Shown: one piece after another, positions 9,416-21,000 of the stretch | Numbering within the stretch: the stretch's first letter is position 1 | Layout of the letters: each line of letters begins with the position of its first letter | Assembly (NCBI RefSeq): GCF_000002985.6 | Contig: NC_003279.8 | Coordinates: 10,912,001-10,976,000 of the forward strand | Length of the DNA: 64,000 bases | Reading direction: 5' to 3' | DNA from: Caenorhabditis elegans | Lineage: Eukaryota > Nematoda > Chromadorea > Rhabditida > Rhabditidae | The notes under the pieces: model-generated | The model's database searches: none | Told to the model about the DNA's origin: nothing | What the model saw: only the letters and a program-made list of their open reading frames with translations | Program-made: the position numbers and the translations under genes

Positions 9416-11484
9416 ATGAACTTCTTCCCATCACCAGAATCTCAGCGAGCTCTGGGAGACATTGTTGAGCTTGATGACGTTTCTGATGGATATGACGATA
9501 CTCTAACAACAACTACAACAGGAGAAGGGACGTCTTCCATTGAAAGTGGACATTATTATAAAACATTTCGACCAGAAGATTTGTGAGTTTTTGATTGGGT
9601 ACTGTGTGGATAAACGCCAAAAATTGGGAGGGAAAATCCAGTTATGAGCCATTAGCCTAAGCCTAAGCGTTAGCCTGAGCCTAAGCCTTAGCTTAAGCCA
9701 AAGCCTAAGCACAAGCTATTTTAATTTCAGATTTGAGTTAACCATGTGCTCTGAAGAAGCAAAAGAACAAATCCGAGAGTACAAACTTGGAATCACAAGA
9801 ATCGCATTCAACGACAGAACCTTCACATTCTGGATGGTAGATCAAAGATTTGATCAGTGCCAGACAAGTACTTGATTTTTAATCTCAAATTTAATTCAAA
9901 CATTTCCAGAAGTTGATATCCAAATCATAGAGCGCTCTAACTTGCCGGGAAAGTTGAAACGAATCAGCCTGTACTTGAAATCCAAAATTTGGAGGAAATT
10001 CTTGAGTCGCAAGATAAATGGAGCCACCTATCTGGTGTAAGTTGGGATTTTGTATAAGAATCTGAAAACATTTTTTAACTTTTTCAGCGAAAAATCACAT
10101 CAAAAAGAGTATGGGCTGGATTTGACACATGAAGGATTTAATTATAGATTGTTAGTTTAAAATAAATTAAGACGCCCTGTCACTTTTCAAGATACTTTTC
10201 AGAGCTCATTGCAACGGGAAATACTCCATCTACACAAGTGACATGATCGCTGCCCACCGAGATCTTTTTCTTCATCTCTTTTATGTTTTTCCTAGCAAAG
10301 ATCCGGTCTTTTTTATTGATCTACGAGGAATCCGCTCCGAAGAAATCAATGTTACTAGGGATCTCATTAGCATTCAGCAGATCAATCGGGGATCGTGTCT
10401 GGCAATGGGAGTTCGAGAAAGAGAGTTTGTGGAGGATGCACACAAGATTTTGGAAATGATGGAGAGTCTGAAGAATTTGAAATTGGATATCAGTTTGCGA
10501 AAGGTCGAGTTTTTCAGTCCAAAGGTGAGTTCTAGTGAGATGGTAAAGTTTGCTATAAAGGTGATAAAGCTACCTAGAAAATTAGGGAAGGTGCGCTAGG
10601 GAAGTGGGTGCATTTGTTGGAATAGTGGAGAAGACTGTTAGAAAAGCAAAGAAATGCGCTGAAAAACTGTCCAGAAAAGGGAAGAATTTCTCTAGAAAGT
10701 CGGTAAAGCTCGTTAGAAATTTCGAGAAGCTTGCTAGAAAATTGGAAAAGCTATTATGATTTTTGGAAAGTTTTTTAAGTGGAGTAGTTTGCTAGAAAAT
10801 TGAAGAAGTTTGAAAAAAGTTCGCGATGAAGACTGTGTAGCTCACCAAAAAGTTGAGGATAAGTTGACTAGAAAAATTGATAAATGCTCCAGAAAGGTAG
10901 AAAAGTGCGCTAGAAAGATGACACTGTTAGACGAGTATTAAATACTTTTCAGATGTGCAACATCGATCACCTAAGCATTACCTACCACAAAAACCAAATT
11001 TCCGAAAAGAATCTGCTGAGCTTGAACTGTGAAACAATCAAACTTTGGTCTGTAACTACATCCTCCCGATCTCTGAATAAATTCATCAAGAAGTGGCTCT
11101 TCACTTTCGATACGCGATTTCAGTATTTGGAAATTCCAATCCTGCATTTAATAGAGGAGGATTCGAATCCATGGAATATTTTCAAGGATTTGGAAATTTC
11201 AGCGTTCGACGAAGGGAAGAGAGCCGAGTATTATAAGAGATATGATTGGGATTTTGAAACGTGAGTTGTAGAAAGAGATTGTCTTTTTCACGATCTTAAA
11301 AATTCGAACTTTCAGAAACTGCCTCGGCTCCCATCGTTTCATAAATTGCCAACGAGGAACCGATATCGAACGGGAAGATGGAATGTTGGCTACAATTATC
11401 ACAGATTCTACATTTTTCTACTTTTTCGTTTGGCACAATCGATTCCCGGAGCAGCCGGATCATGTCCCATATTTGGATAGATAA
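9416..11484 (+). CDS. FBA_2 (F-box-associated) domain protein without a recognisable F-box, 430 aa
   Basis: Seven exons: 9416-9582, 9731-9867, 9910-10036, 10088-10150, 10203-10524, 10953-11260, 11316-11484; all phases agree (1293 bases). The C-terminal half is a typical nematode FBA_2 region: SRSLNKFIKKWLFTFDTRF is the LNxFxKxW core, and DIEREDGMLATII followed by FFVWHNRFPE is the standard family ending. FBA_2 proteins normally carry an N-terminal F-box that docks to SKR-1/CUL-1 ubiquitin ligases, with FBA_2 as the substrate arm. Here the first 60 residues are acidic and Thr-rich, and only a short FELTMCSEEAKEQIREYK resembles the middle of an F-box. It may be a degenerate adaptor or a decoy. 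The ATG follows TTTTTGCAG by one base, suggesting SL1 trans-splicing. Confidence 0.75.
9648..9716. repeat. Degenerate interstitial telomere repeat (GCCTAA)n in an intron
   Basis: About ten degenerate copies of GCCTAA/GCCTTA (complement of the C. elegans telomere unit TTAGGC) fill most of intron 1 of the FBA_2 gene. The same motif forms a longer tract at 14380-14750. Confidence 0.85.
10525..10930. repeat. Degenerate GCTAGAAAATTG-type minisatellite in intron 5 of the FBA_2 gene
   Basis: Variants of GCTAGAAAATTGGAAAAGC recur every 20-40 bases along this 428-bp intron. The periodicity is loose, and the intron is unusually GA-rich on this strand compared with its neighbours. Confidence 0.6.
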
Positions 11485-11580
11485 ATTGAATTACAAACAT
11501 TCCAGGCCATTGATTTTCTGTGATTTATCCATTTTTGAAGATTTGAAGATTTTAAGTTAATTCTACAATAAATGCACATA

Positions 11581-11899
11581 TCAAGAATTCATTGCACAAC
11601 AACAGAATAGTGCCATACAGCAGGCTCCGGCACAACAGGCTTCTCTGAAATAACAAAAAATTTTAAAATTTTAAAGTATATGTATGTGCAATCGCGCTCT
11701 AATAATAAAAGTGGTGGAAGGTTTTATTAAGAAAAGCTTGAAAACAATAAAATACTCACTCCGCACGTGTATCATGTACATAAACTGGTTGAGCAATTGG
11801 TTGAACATAAGTAGGCCCATAGGCTGGACCATAGGCCGGACCATAACATGGGTCTCCATATGGTGAACCATAATATGGAGCATATCCTGGTCCATACAT
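11581..11899 (-). CDS. Small Pro/Tyr/Gly-rich protein with cysteine-rich tail (CYSTM-like), 66 aa
   Basis: Two exons on the minus strand, 11899-11760 and 11644-11581, joined by a consensus intron in phase 2. The N-terminal 45 residues repeat the pattern YGPxY (YGSPYGDPCYGPAYGPAYGP); the tail is EEACCAGACCMALFCCCAMN and then S-stop, seven cysteines in a short hydrophobic stretch. This layout, a Pro/Gly/Tyr-rich head and a C-terminal cysteine-rich membrane-associating module, is that of CYSTM-type small proteins, linked in other eukaryotes to stress responses at membranes. The other two minus-strand frames over the same DNA are shadows, one made of Met/His from the same repeats. It is tail-to-tail with the FBA_2 gene (97 bp apart). 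Family assignment is by layout only. Confidence 0.65.
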
Positions 11900-12065
11900 T
11901 TTCACAATAGAGTTCGAGCAAGTTTATATAATTAGAAATAAAATTTTGGAGAGAGTGCAAGAGCTTGAACTTTTCATTTCACGTTTAAAATTGAAAAGAA
12001 AATAAAATTTATTATCCTATGACAACAATTCAACTTTTGAAGTTACGCAGTCTATAAGGAGACTC

Positions 12066-12205
12066 GTAAAAGTACATAGAGCCCCGTAAATCCACATCGA
12101 GCGCCGTAAATCTACATGGATCCTCGTAAATCTACATGAACCCCCGTGAATCTACATAGAGCCCCGTAAATCTACATTGAGCACCGTAAATCAGCAGGAA
12201 AATCC
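12066..12205. repeat. 20-bp minisatellite, seven units, 3' of cpn-4
   Basis: Seven consecutive 20-base units based on GTAAATCTACATGGAGCCCC, starting at 12066, each with a few substitutions. The same unit reappears inside two introns of cpn-4 (about 12760-12850 and 13205-13625), so this is a local repeat family confined to the cpn-4 locus within this window. Confidence 0.9.
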
Positions 12206-12339
12206 TTGGCGGCATTGCAGAACTTTTCAGAAAAAATTTGGAAGAAAAATCTTTATAAAAAGTGAATTGGGAACAGAAAGTGAATAAAAGTAAATTTCGA
12301 AAAAAGATTGAAGCCGATATGAAATGGAAAAAATTTAAA

Positions 12340-13746
12340 TTATTGATTGACGATTTGGTCCTTGGAAACTTGCTTTGGTGGCGTGATTCCGAGCTTTTCG
12401 ACCTGAAATTTGGAGTTTTTCAAATCAATTTGCAAATGAAAACCAAATTATTACCTTTCTAGCCAAGCTCTGAAGGGTTACTGTAACGGAGAAAAGGTCA
12501 CGGCCATCGAACAAGTCGACAGATTGGAATGTCTGAAAAAATGAAGATTTGAATTTTGAACATCGCGCCAAAAGTATATGGTAGATTAAACCTCTTCATC
12601 CTTGACTCCGAGACTTCTGGCGGCAGTGGAAAATTGATTAATGTTCTCGAGACAGTTGAAATTGGAAATTGGCTTCATGATCTTCTTCACACTTCCTGCT
12701 TTGATGGCGTTGACGAGTCTGGAATAGGGTTACTGTAAATAGCTCATTCGTAAAGCTAGGTGCTCCGTAAATCTACATAGTTTTGTAAGCCGTAAACCTA
12801 CATGAACTTTCGTAAATCTACATGAACTTTTCGTAAACTTTTCGTAAAAACACAAAGTCTGGTAAAGACAGTTTTTTTTAGAGACTTTATTGTTCTAGGT
12901 TCTAGGAAAATAGGATCCAAAGTGTTCAAACAAACATAATCACAAAACAGAAAATAAAATCTCAAAATCACATCACCTTAAGCTCACAGAGCATCTCACA
13001 TTTCCCAAACAGTTCGTGATTATTATTGACATTTTGCATCCCCCAACTCTACGTACAAATAGACAAAAAAAAGACACTCACTTGCACAATCGTTGCCCGT
13101 CTTTGAGCTGCTCGCGAAAATTGTCCCGAGATGCTTCACAGTCGAAATCCTCTTTTGTCAAGTCCTGAAAAGAATTTGAAATTATATTGGTGTTTTTCAG
13201 GGGGATGAGTAAATCTTGAAGAAACTCTGTAAATCTACAAAAGGCTCCGTAAATCTACAATAAATTGTGAATACTACAAAAGCTCCGTAAAGCTACATGA
13301 ATCATCGTAAATCTACGCATATATCTGTAAATCTGAAGCGGCAATTCTACACTTAACTTTATAGGCTTACATGGAGTTTTGTAAATCTACCTGATATCTA
13401 TGTACAATGTTATCACGTATATCTACCTGAACTTGCATAAATCTACACAGAGTCTTGTGAATCTACATTTCACTGACCGTAAGTATACACTTAACTTTAC
13501 AAATCTATGTGGAGCTTCGTAAATCTACATGTATATATGTAGACATTAAACTTTTGTAATTCCATATAAAGTAAAACTACATCACTCTCTAGTAAATCCA
13601 CACTGAACTCCGTAAATCTACCCAAATCTTACCCGAATCCATTCCAACAAGTATCCAGCTTCAACATCATTGAACTTGCTTGCCTGTTTGTCCAAAATGG
13701 CTCCGGCCATACCGGCTGGTCTTGGTCGATGATAACTTTGTGACAT
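12340..13746 (-). CDS. cpn-4: Calponin-family protein CPN-4, 154 aa
   Basis: Five minus-strand exons: 13746-13633, 13164-13082, 12718-12592, 12532-12455, 12402-12340, phases consistent (465 bases). The product is essentially one calponin-homology domain, with LLEWIRDLTKEDFDCEASR at the start, DGQRLCKLVNAIKAGSVKKI and SNFNCLENINQF in the core and SVDLFDGRDLFSV/TLQSLARK at the end, followed by a short tail. It belongs to the transgelin/calponin family of actin-binding muscle and cytoskeletal proteins; at 154 aa it has little or no room for calponin-like repeats. The start ATG (SYHRPRPAGMAG) is the only in-frame one at the domain edge. I recall F49D11.8 as cpn-4, which fits the neighbours. Introns 1 and 2 contain a 20-bp minisatellite. 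Confidence 0.88.
13205..13625. repeat. 20-bp CGTAAATCTACA minisatellite in cpn-4 intron 1
   Basis: About twenty degenerate copies of the GTAAATCTACAT unit, roughly 20 bases apart, fill intron 1; a shorter run lies in intron 2 (about 12760-12850). Same unit as the better-kept array at 12066-12205. Confidence 0.8.
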
Positions 13747-14379
13747 TTTTGCTAGAAAGTCTCAAATTTTAGGCAAAAATTTTCAACAAAAAGTAGAGTA
13801 TAAAAGTATAAATCAGTAAGAAAAATCAAATTTCGAAGATTTTCGAAACTTAAAACAAAGGAGGTGGCAAAACTGGTTGTGCCTGTCTTGTTGCTCGTCG
13901 AGCTCTGACTCTAGGATCTTGCTCACCGAGCTCCTATTTATATTCTTGACTAAACTGTCTGCGTCTCGTCGAATCTGTACACTATTTCCAAAAGGTTAGT
14001 GTTGATTTTTGCGCGTGTGGGTGGACGCTAGAGCCGACTCATCCGCGGGAGGTGAGCCCCCGAATTTCAATGGGCGGAGTCAGAGCCCCAAGGAGGGGAT
14101 GAATTTCGAAACAACAAGAGAGTGAGAGCTCGAGCACAGAACATTCCAGAACGTTTTTTCGTTTTTTTTTTTTGGAAGGGAACGGTTGAAAGTGATTGAC
14201 ACTTGAGAGAGAGATGGGGGATACACAAAAACCTGTATTATTGACCTATTGACTCTTTGCAACTTTTGAGCAACTCAACTGTGTCTGTGTTGAAAGTGAA
14301 GTGATAAATTTGAAAAATAAAAGTAAATGTTAGTATTTGCCATCATTCTCTAGATATTAAATCTTTAATTGCTGATAAA
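13747..14379. other. Upstream region of cpn-4
   Basis: No coding feature. Contains a CT/GA-rich, relatively GC-rich patch (about 13990-14110, with GGGTGGACGC and GGGCGGAGTC) that could be a muscle-gene promoter element, but I see no definite site. Confidence 0.35.
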
Positions 14380-14755
14380 GCCCGATTGAAAGTAGGCCTA
14401 GAGTTGGACTTGCCAGTAGGCTTAGATTTAAGATTAGGCTCAGGCTTGAGCTTAGGCTTAAGCTTGGGCTTGTCTGGTTTAGGCTGATATTCAAAATTAG
14501 GTTTAAGCAAGGGCTTAGGCTTAGGCTCAGGCAAAGGCCCGATCCTAATTTCCACCTCTACTTCTACTGGTTTCTTTGGAGTTTCTGTAGACTTCACAAG
14601 AAATTTTATGGCCTGCCTAAGCCTAAGACCAAGCTCAGGCCTAAGTCCAGGCCTAAACCTAAGCCTAAACCTACGCCTAAGCCTACACCTAAACCTAATT
14701 TTAGGCCTAAGACTAAACATGAGAAAAAGCCTAAGCCTACGCCTATGCCGATTAC
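14380..14755. repeat. Interstitial telomere-like tract, TTAGGC and GCCTAA in opposed orientation
   Basis: The left half (about 14390-14540) carries degenerate TTAGGC units and the right half (about 14610-14755) the complement GCCTAA, so the tract is an inverted pair with about 70 bases of non-repeat between. TTAGGC is the C. elegans telomere unit. The 125-codon minus-strand frame here (RFRLRFRPGLRPEL...) is a translation of the repeat. Confidence 0.9.
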
Positions 14756-15088
14756 GGTAGTTGACAGTCTGTGCATTTTCGCGAAACGTGTGTACTTCTC
14801 TCGGACAAGTTTAATATTTCATTGAAATTTTTTCTGTTTTTTTAAGGTACGTTTTGAAAGAAAATCATGCAAAATAAATAAAAATTTAAAAAAAACGAAT
14901 TCATGAACAAATAAAATCAACAACGATAACAAATGTGTGTGTGTGATAACAAAAGGATTGTAGCATATGTGGAAGGGAAAAAAATTGAAAAAAAGAAAGG
15001 CAACAATAAAAAATGATTGAAACTTGTGAAAAAAAAAAACCAAAAACAAAAAGAGAGAGCGATGAATCAGAAAGTGTTCTAGATGCTT
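14756..15088. other. 3' flank of the WDR75 homologue
   Basis: AT-rich, with a GT-repeat (about 14934-14945) and purine runs. It should hold the 3' UTR of the minus-strand WDR75 homologue; no gene seen. Confidence 0.4.
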
Positions 15089-18000
15089 CTAGACACCACG
15101 TACAGGCGGTGGAAGCAACGATTTTTCGATAAAAAGTGGAGCGATGAACGAGATTGGAGGGAGCTGATGAACTGGTCCGGAGAATAAGCGGGCCGCTTCA
15201 GGCCTGGGTTGACGGACGAAAGCTTGATCCGATGTGACTGTGGATGGGCCAGCTGTTGATTTTGAGCCAAGTTGTTGGAATGGAGTCTGTGGAACTGCGA
15301 TCTCTCCTGATCTTCCACTATTCTTGATGTGTGCAGGACGGTGACATATGATTCCCTGGAAAAGGTTAATTATTAGCCTGAATATCGAAAAGAAAAATGT
15401 AAAAATGTATAATGCGTTCGGGGGGAATCGAACCCCCGTCGAATGCTTGGAAGGCATCCATGCTGACCATTACACCACGAACGCGACGAAATACTTGCCT
15501 CCAGGAAGCCATTATAAAACTGACAGTTGTCGGGGGTCTCTCTTCCGCAACATCAAGCCCATTAAGACCCCGGTTACCCGCCGCGTTCGTGGTGTAATGG
15601 TCAGCATGGATGCCTTCCAAGCATTCGACGGGGGTTCGATTCCCCCCGAACGCAGATTTTTTTGGTTTAAAATACGCCAAAATTGTTTGAAAAAACAGTG
15701 GACTTTGGCAAATTTGAATTACCGCGTTTTTGTGTCTTAACTCCGCCCATTTTTCTGTGCCGCACTTTGACTTTATTGCAAATTCTTCGTATTTCTCCAT
15801 TTTTCTTCGAATTTTCAAGCGGAGACACAGTTTTAAATGCTTAAAGTGCACAAAACTACCAAAATTCGAAGAAAAAAATTGAAGAATGAATAATTCGTGT
15901 TGAAAACACAAAGTGCGGCACGGAAAAATGGGCGGAGTTTCGAGGAAATTCAGATTTCTCAAAATCAATCGATTTTTTTTTCAAATTTAATGATTTTTTC
16001 TCGTTTTTTTCCTGTAGAATCTCGGAATTTCTGCGTATTCAAAGTAAATTTTTTTTAATTTGCTCCTCACCTTCGCCGTCTTGGCAACATAAACCAAAGC
16101 GTGTGCTCTTTGCTGAATAACGACAAGTTCATCAATATTTGTAGAGAATTGAATAGTTTCCAAAACTCTTCCAGTTTCCGCATCAAAACGCATAACTTGG
16201 GCTCCTTCAAATGCAAAACATCCAATTGAATTGACAACGCATCCGACTGCCTGTTGAATTTTCCAAACAACCAATAGGCACAGTGTATCCCAGCAGACGA
16301 CTCCTTTTTTCGTTGAAATAATCAAATGACGTCCGTCGGCTGCAAAATCCACTGAGATAATGTCGTCGGAGCAGCTGAGCACATCGATGATTTTCATCTG
16401 AAATTAACGTCTTAATTGTATTCAGGAAATGTTGCTGCTTAATTTTTTATTCTTGATTTTTCAGTTTTTTTAAAAATATTTTTTGAAAAATTTTAGTTTT
16501 AAGAATTCTCATTTTAAGATTATTCAGGGAACTATCTAAGCCGAAAATTGTTTTTTATTTGTCGAATTTTTTGAGCAAACCTGAAAAATTGGAAAAAGAA
16601 ATATCAGAAAATTCAATTTTTTTTTGAAAATCGGAAAACAAAAATTGATAAATATCGATTTTTAGATAGAAATCTTAAATTTCTGGCCATTTTTCTATAA
16701 ACTGCTCGTTTTCAAATTAGAAAAAGGGATGAAAAAATTAATAATTTCAAGTTTTTCGATATCTCAAAACGAACATTTTTAACATTCCAAAGCACCGCAT
16801 GTTGTCCATGTGCACTGACGAATTTTCCGTCAGCTTGAATATTGGAAATCGATCGAATTTCAGCTTCCTGCCAATTTCTACTGCGTTCCAGATCTTCACG
16901 AACGTCTTTTTCAGTGTAATCCCACACACTGATCGTTCCACTCGTTGAGGCCGTGACGATGGTGTTCTGGAAATTTGGAATATTTATTTCTCGTTTTGAA
17001 ATTATTTTTTTTGTTGAAACATCTGAAATTTTCCGATTTTCTGAAAAACCCTGAAACTCCCAGAGCATTATAATCCAACCTACCGCAAATCTCGACGACG
17101 TGCTTGTCTGACAAGTGGCTACAAAAACAACATCATTCGGAACTGCAACACTTGCAACCAATTTAGTATTCGTAGCATTTCCGATACGTTGCCAGAATCG
17201 AACATGATTTTCTCCATCAAAATGAACGAATTTCTCGATAGTTGCAGCGAGAGTTGATGTAAAAGATACACAGAGAACATCACGGAATGCCGATCGAATA
17301 CCACGTGACGTCATATCACCGTCAATCGTATTCTCCAGTGTTACGTGCATTTTTGATTCAGTTGTAATGGTTACTGGATCAAACCATTGAATTGTACCAG
17401 GCTTCGCGTTCATCACAATACTACGTGGACGTAGACGATCGCTGAAATTGAAACAATGATTATTACGAGCAGAGGTGCCGCCGAAAACTTTCTTTCGAGT
17501 TTTTTAATTTTTTGAGAAAGACCATAGCATCGAAAAAGAGCTGATTACGTTACCACAAACTTTTTAGAATGCGTATTGCGCAACATATTTGACGCGCAAA
17601 ATATCTCGTAGCGAAAACTACAGTAATTTTTTAGATGAGTACTGTAGCGCTTGTGTCGATTTACGGGCTCGATTTTTTTTTGGAATGAAAAAAGCATTTA
17701 TTTATCGATCGAAAAAAGAGAAATTAATACGAAAAATATTCGAAAAAAAAATTTATTTCAAAAATCGAGCCAGTAAATCGACAGAAGAGCTACAGTAGTC
17801 ATTTAAAGAATTACTGTAGTTTTCGCTACGAGATATTTTGCGCGTCAAATATGTTGTGCAAGACGCATTCTCTGAATTTTGTGTTCCCGTAATAATAATT
17901 TTGTTTTATAATTAGAAACATAATTTTTCACATTTTCGGACAAATTTTGAGCAGTTTTTTGAAAACTTACCAGCAAAATACGGTGTTCAAGGATCTTGGA

Positions 18001-21000
18001 CAGTATTCAAGAGTGGAAATTGACGATTTCAGAGCCATCGTGGCGAGGAGTACAGTGTGAATTGAGTTGTCTTCTGAAAAAAAAAAAAAGGATTTCAGTT
18101 AAACTTTAGAATTTTCAAATAAAAATTTGTACATTAGATATGATAATTGGAATTAAAAAAATGCAAGATTTCCTTTTTTTTTCATATTAAAATCACACTT
18201 TTATTCCAATAAATTTTTTTATTATAATTATTTTATTTTTGCGTTCAACGAAAGTGATCCAAAATCCATAATTTTATGGCCAAAACGCGTAAAAACTTCT
18301 CCTCGAGGAGTACACGAGCTGCGTAAATCGACACATATGAATTTTGGAATTTTCTTGTGATTTTCCTAGAACCTATTTTCTCACTTTTCCATTTCAAAAA
18401 GTGACGAATCTCTATGGTAAAGGATCACTGCTGAGAATCAAGGATCAATGATGTTTTGTGTGTGTGTGTGTGTTTCCCAGGAACAAGAACGAGCTCTTGT
18501 CAGTAAGCAAATAAGCGACATGTAACTTGATATATATCGTCTATATTCCATTATCATTCCTCTAACAATAGAATGTGTACTGTTCGAATTGGGAGATCAC
18601 AACACATTTTATTTATATAAAAAGGCGGTGTGAGGGTTTGTGTGGGCGATTTGATCGGATATCGATATTTCGGAAATTTCCGAAAATCTTGGCTTGGAAA
18701 GTGATAGGCTATGATCCTTTGAACTTTTGAACTTTAGGTTATCCACTAACGTAATTCACTACCATCTCATTTCATACATAGGTTAAATTATTTTTCGAAC
18801 ATTAGTATTTTTTTATCCGGTTTAGTTCTAAATCCTGATTTTTTTGCCAATTTTCTAGTAATTTGGAGCAATATGCTTCTGTTTTTCGTGAGATCAGGAC
18901 AACTATTTTCGGCAACTCTACATAATGACCCATTGCACCATGTTGCTCCAACATTTTGCATTAAAAAATAATGCCAATAAATAGAAAATCGCATTAATTT
19001 CTGCTGAAACATTTGAGAAAATGCTCAAAAATGGCTTGAAATTGCCAACTGCCGATTATCAAGTTTTTTGACAATCGGTAGCTTTCCAGGCACTTTCTCA
19101 AATTTTTCAGCTGAAAAAAAAATTTATTCAGATGAATCAGGTGATTTTCTATATTTTTGCACAATGTTTTAATGAAAACTGTTGGAAAAACATGGTGCAA
19201 TAAGCTATTTTTGAAGAACTTCAGAGTTGCCGCACACTCCTGAAATAAGGAAAAGCAAGAGCAGTTTTTGAAGAACTTTTGTGAAAAGTGTTGTATTTAG
19301 CGTCAATTTTTTTTTCAAAACGGTGATAATTACCTAAATTCAGCCCTTAAAATTTTTCAATATCCATTTTATTTTTCCGAGTCCGAGTAATTTGTAGAAT
19401 CTACGCATTTTTCTATCAATTTTCCATATTTTTAGGTCTTTTCCAAAATCATACCCATAACAAGTGCACAAGTGGATGAATCCTCTGAAATAACCAATCC
19501 AGTAACAGGAGCCGCCAATCTCGGCAACAGCGTCGGCTCTTTTTGTCCTTTCGAGTGTCTCGCGAGCGCACATTCTGCTCCAGCAGTGAGCACATTTCCA
19601 AATTGAGTAACAGCCACGTGGCAACCGACTTTATTCCAGTGAATTCTGTGATGAGTATCAGAAACGCCAGAGGATTTGAGATTAGACCATTCGAGAACTC
19701 GTCCATCACTGATTGCAGCAACCAAATAATTTCCATTGGCTGAGAGACGATCGAATTGGTGGATCACGTCAATGTCTGGAATTTTCGATTTTTATTTCAT
19801 TTTTGATGGAATTGGTGGGCTTTTGTTGAATTTTTGGCTTAAAAATTGAAAAAAATTCAACATTCTTCCACAATTTTAGGGGAAAAACCTTTGCCGAAAT
19901 TTCCAGTTCTCCACAAATTTTCTGAATTTCGCCAGAATTTTTTTAATTGATTTTTTTAAAGTAAAATTAGGCAAGTCTGATTATTTTTCGAATTAAAAAA
20001 GTTAAATATTTTTGGCAGAATGGGTAATTTCCTGTTTTTATAATATTAATAACGGCAATTTGGCGATTATTCAAAGAATTTTAATTATTTATACGAAATT
20101 TGAAACAAAAACTGCGCAATTTGCTGCAAATTTCCGATTTTTCTCCGAAATTTTGAAAATTGATTTTTTTAAAGAAAATTGTATAATTAGCTAATTTCGT
20201 AGTTTTCGTAAAATCGACGAAATCTTGACTACGGCAATTTGTCGATTTTCTAAAAATTGTTAGCTTTTGCCAAAATTGGCGACTTTTTTAATTTGGGTTT
20301 TTGAAAATTGCAGAAAATCAGGGAATTTCCGGATTTTGCCCAAACTTTGAAAATTGATTTCCGAAAAAATATCAAAATTTTCCATAGATTTTCATTACTT
20401 TTTCGTTAGGTTTTTTAAAGTGTCTTTTGCCAAAAAAATGACGTTTTCTGCTTCTTCAAATTTTTAACAAAAAACGCTTTCAAATTTCAAAACATAATTT
20501 TTTAAAGCATTTTACTCCTATTTACCATGTCCTCCTGTATTTTTCGATGTATATTTAGTCTCCTTGACAATCGAAAAGTCACTATCATTTAAAATAATCG
20601 ATGTAATTTCCAATCCCTGACAATATGAAACAATTCGATCAGAAATCACAATTTGTTCTTTTCGAATATTCGATGGAATTTCCAAAACTTTTTCAATTGA
20701 TCCATTGGCTCCAGTCACACAAATATCGAATTTTGACGGATTCTTTTGCTTTTTTGAATCACTTTTTTTGACGACAAGCCACAATTCAAGCTCCTTTTCT
20801 TCTTCGGCGTTTTTCGGTTTTTGGGCAAAGGCGGCACTGAAAAAAACCGTCTAAAAATTAAAATTGAAATTCAGCACTTACACAACAGGAAAAGCTGTAA
20901 CTCTTCTGGAAACAAGCTTTTCAAAATCTTTTTCCTGTGCTTCAAATTCGCTAACTTCTCCATTTTCAGTCACAGTCACCAGACGCTCATTTGAGTGAAA

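Noticed and set aside
11671-11960. Met/His- and Trp/Leu-rich minus-strand frames
   Set aside because: Out-of-frame shadows of the cysteine-tail gene at 11581-11899.
14343-14720. 125-codon frame RFRLRFRPGLRPEL
   Set aside because: Translation of degenerate telomere repeat.
15348-15968. Frames containing GGNRTPVECLEGIHADHYTT
   Set aside because: Antisense translations of the tRNA-Gly genes.
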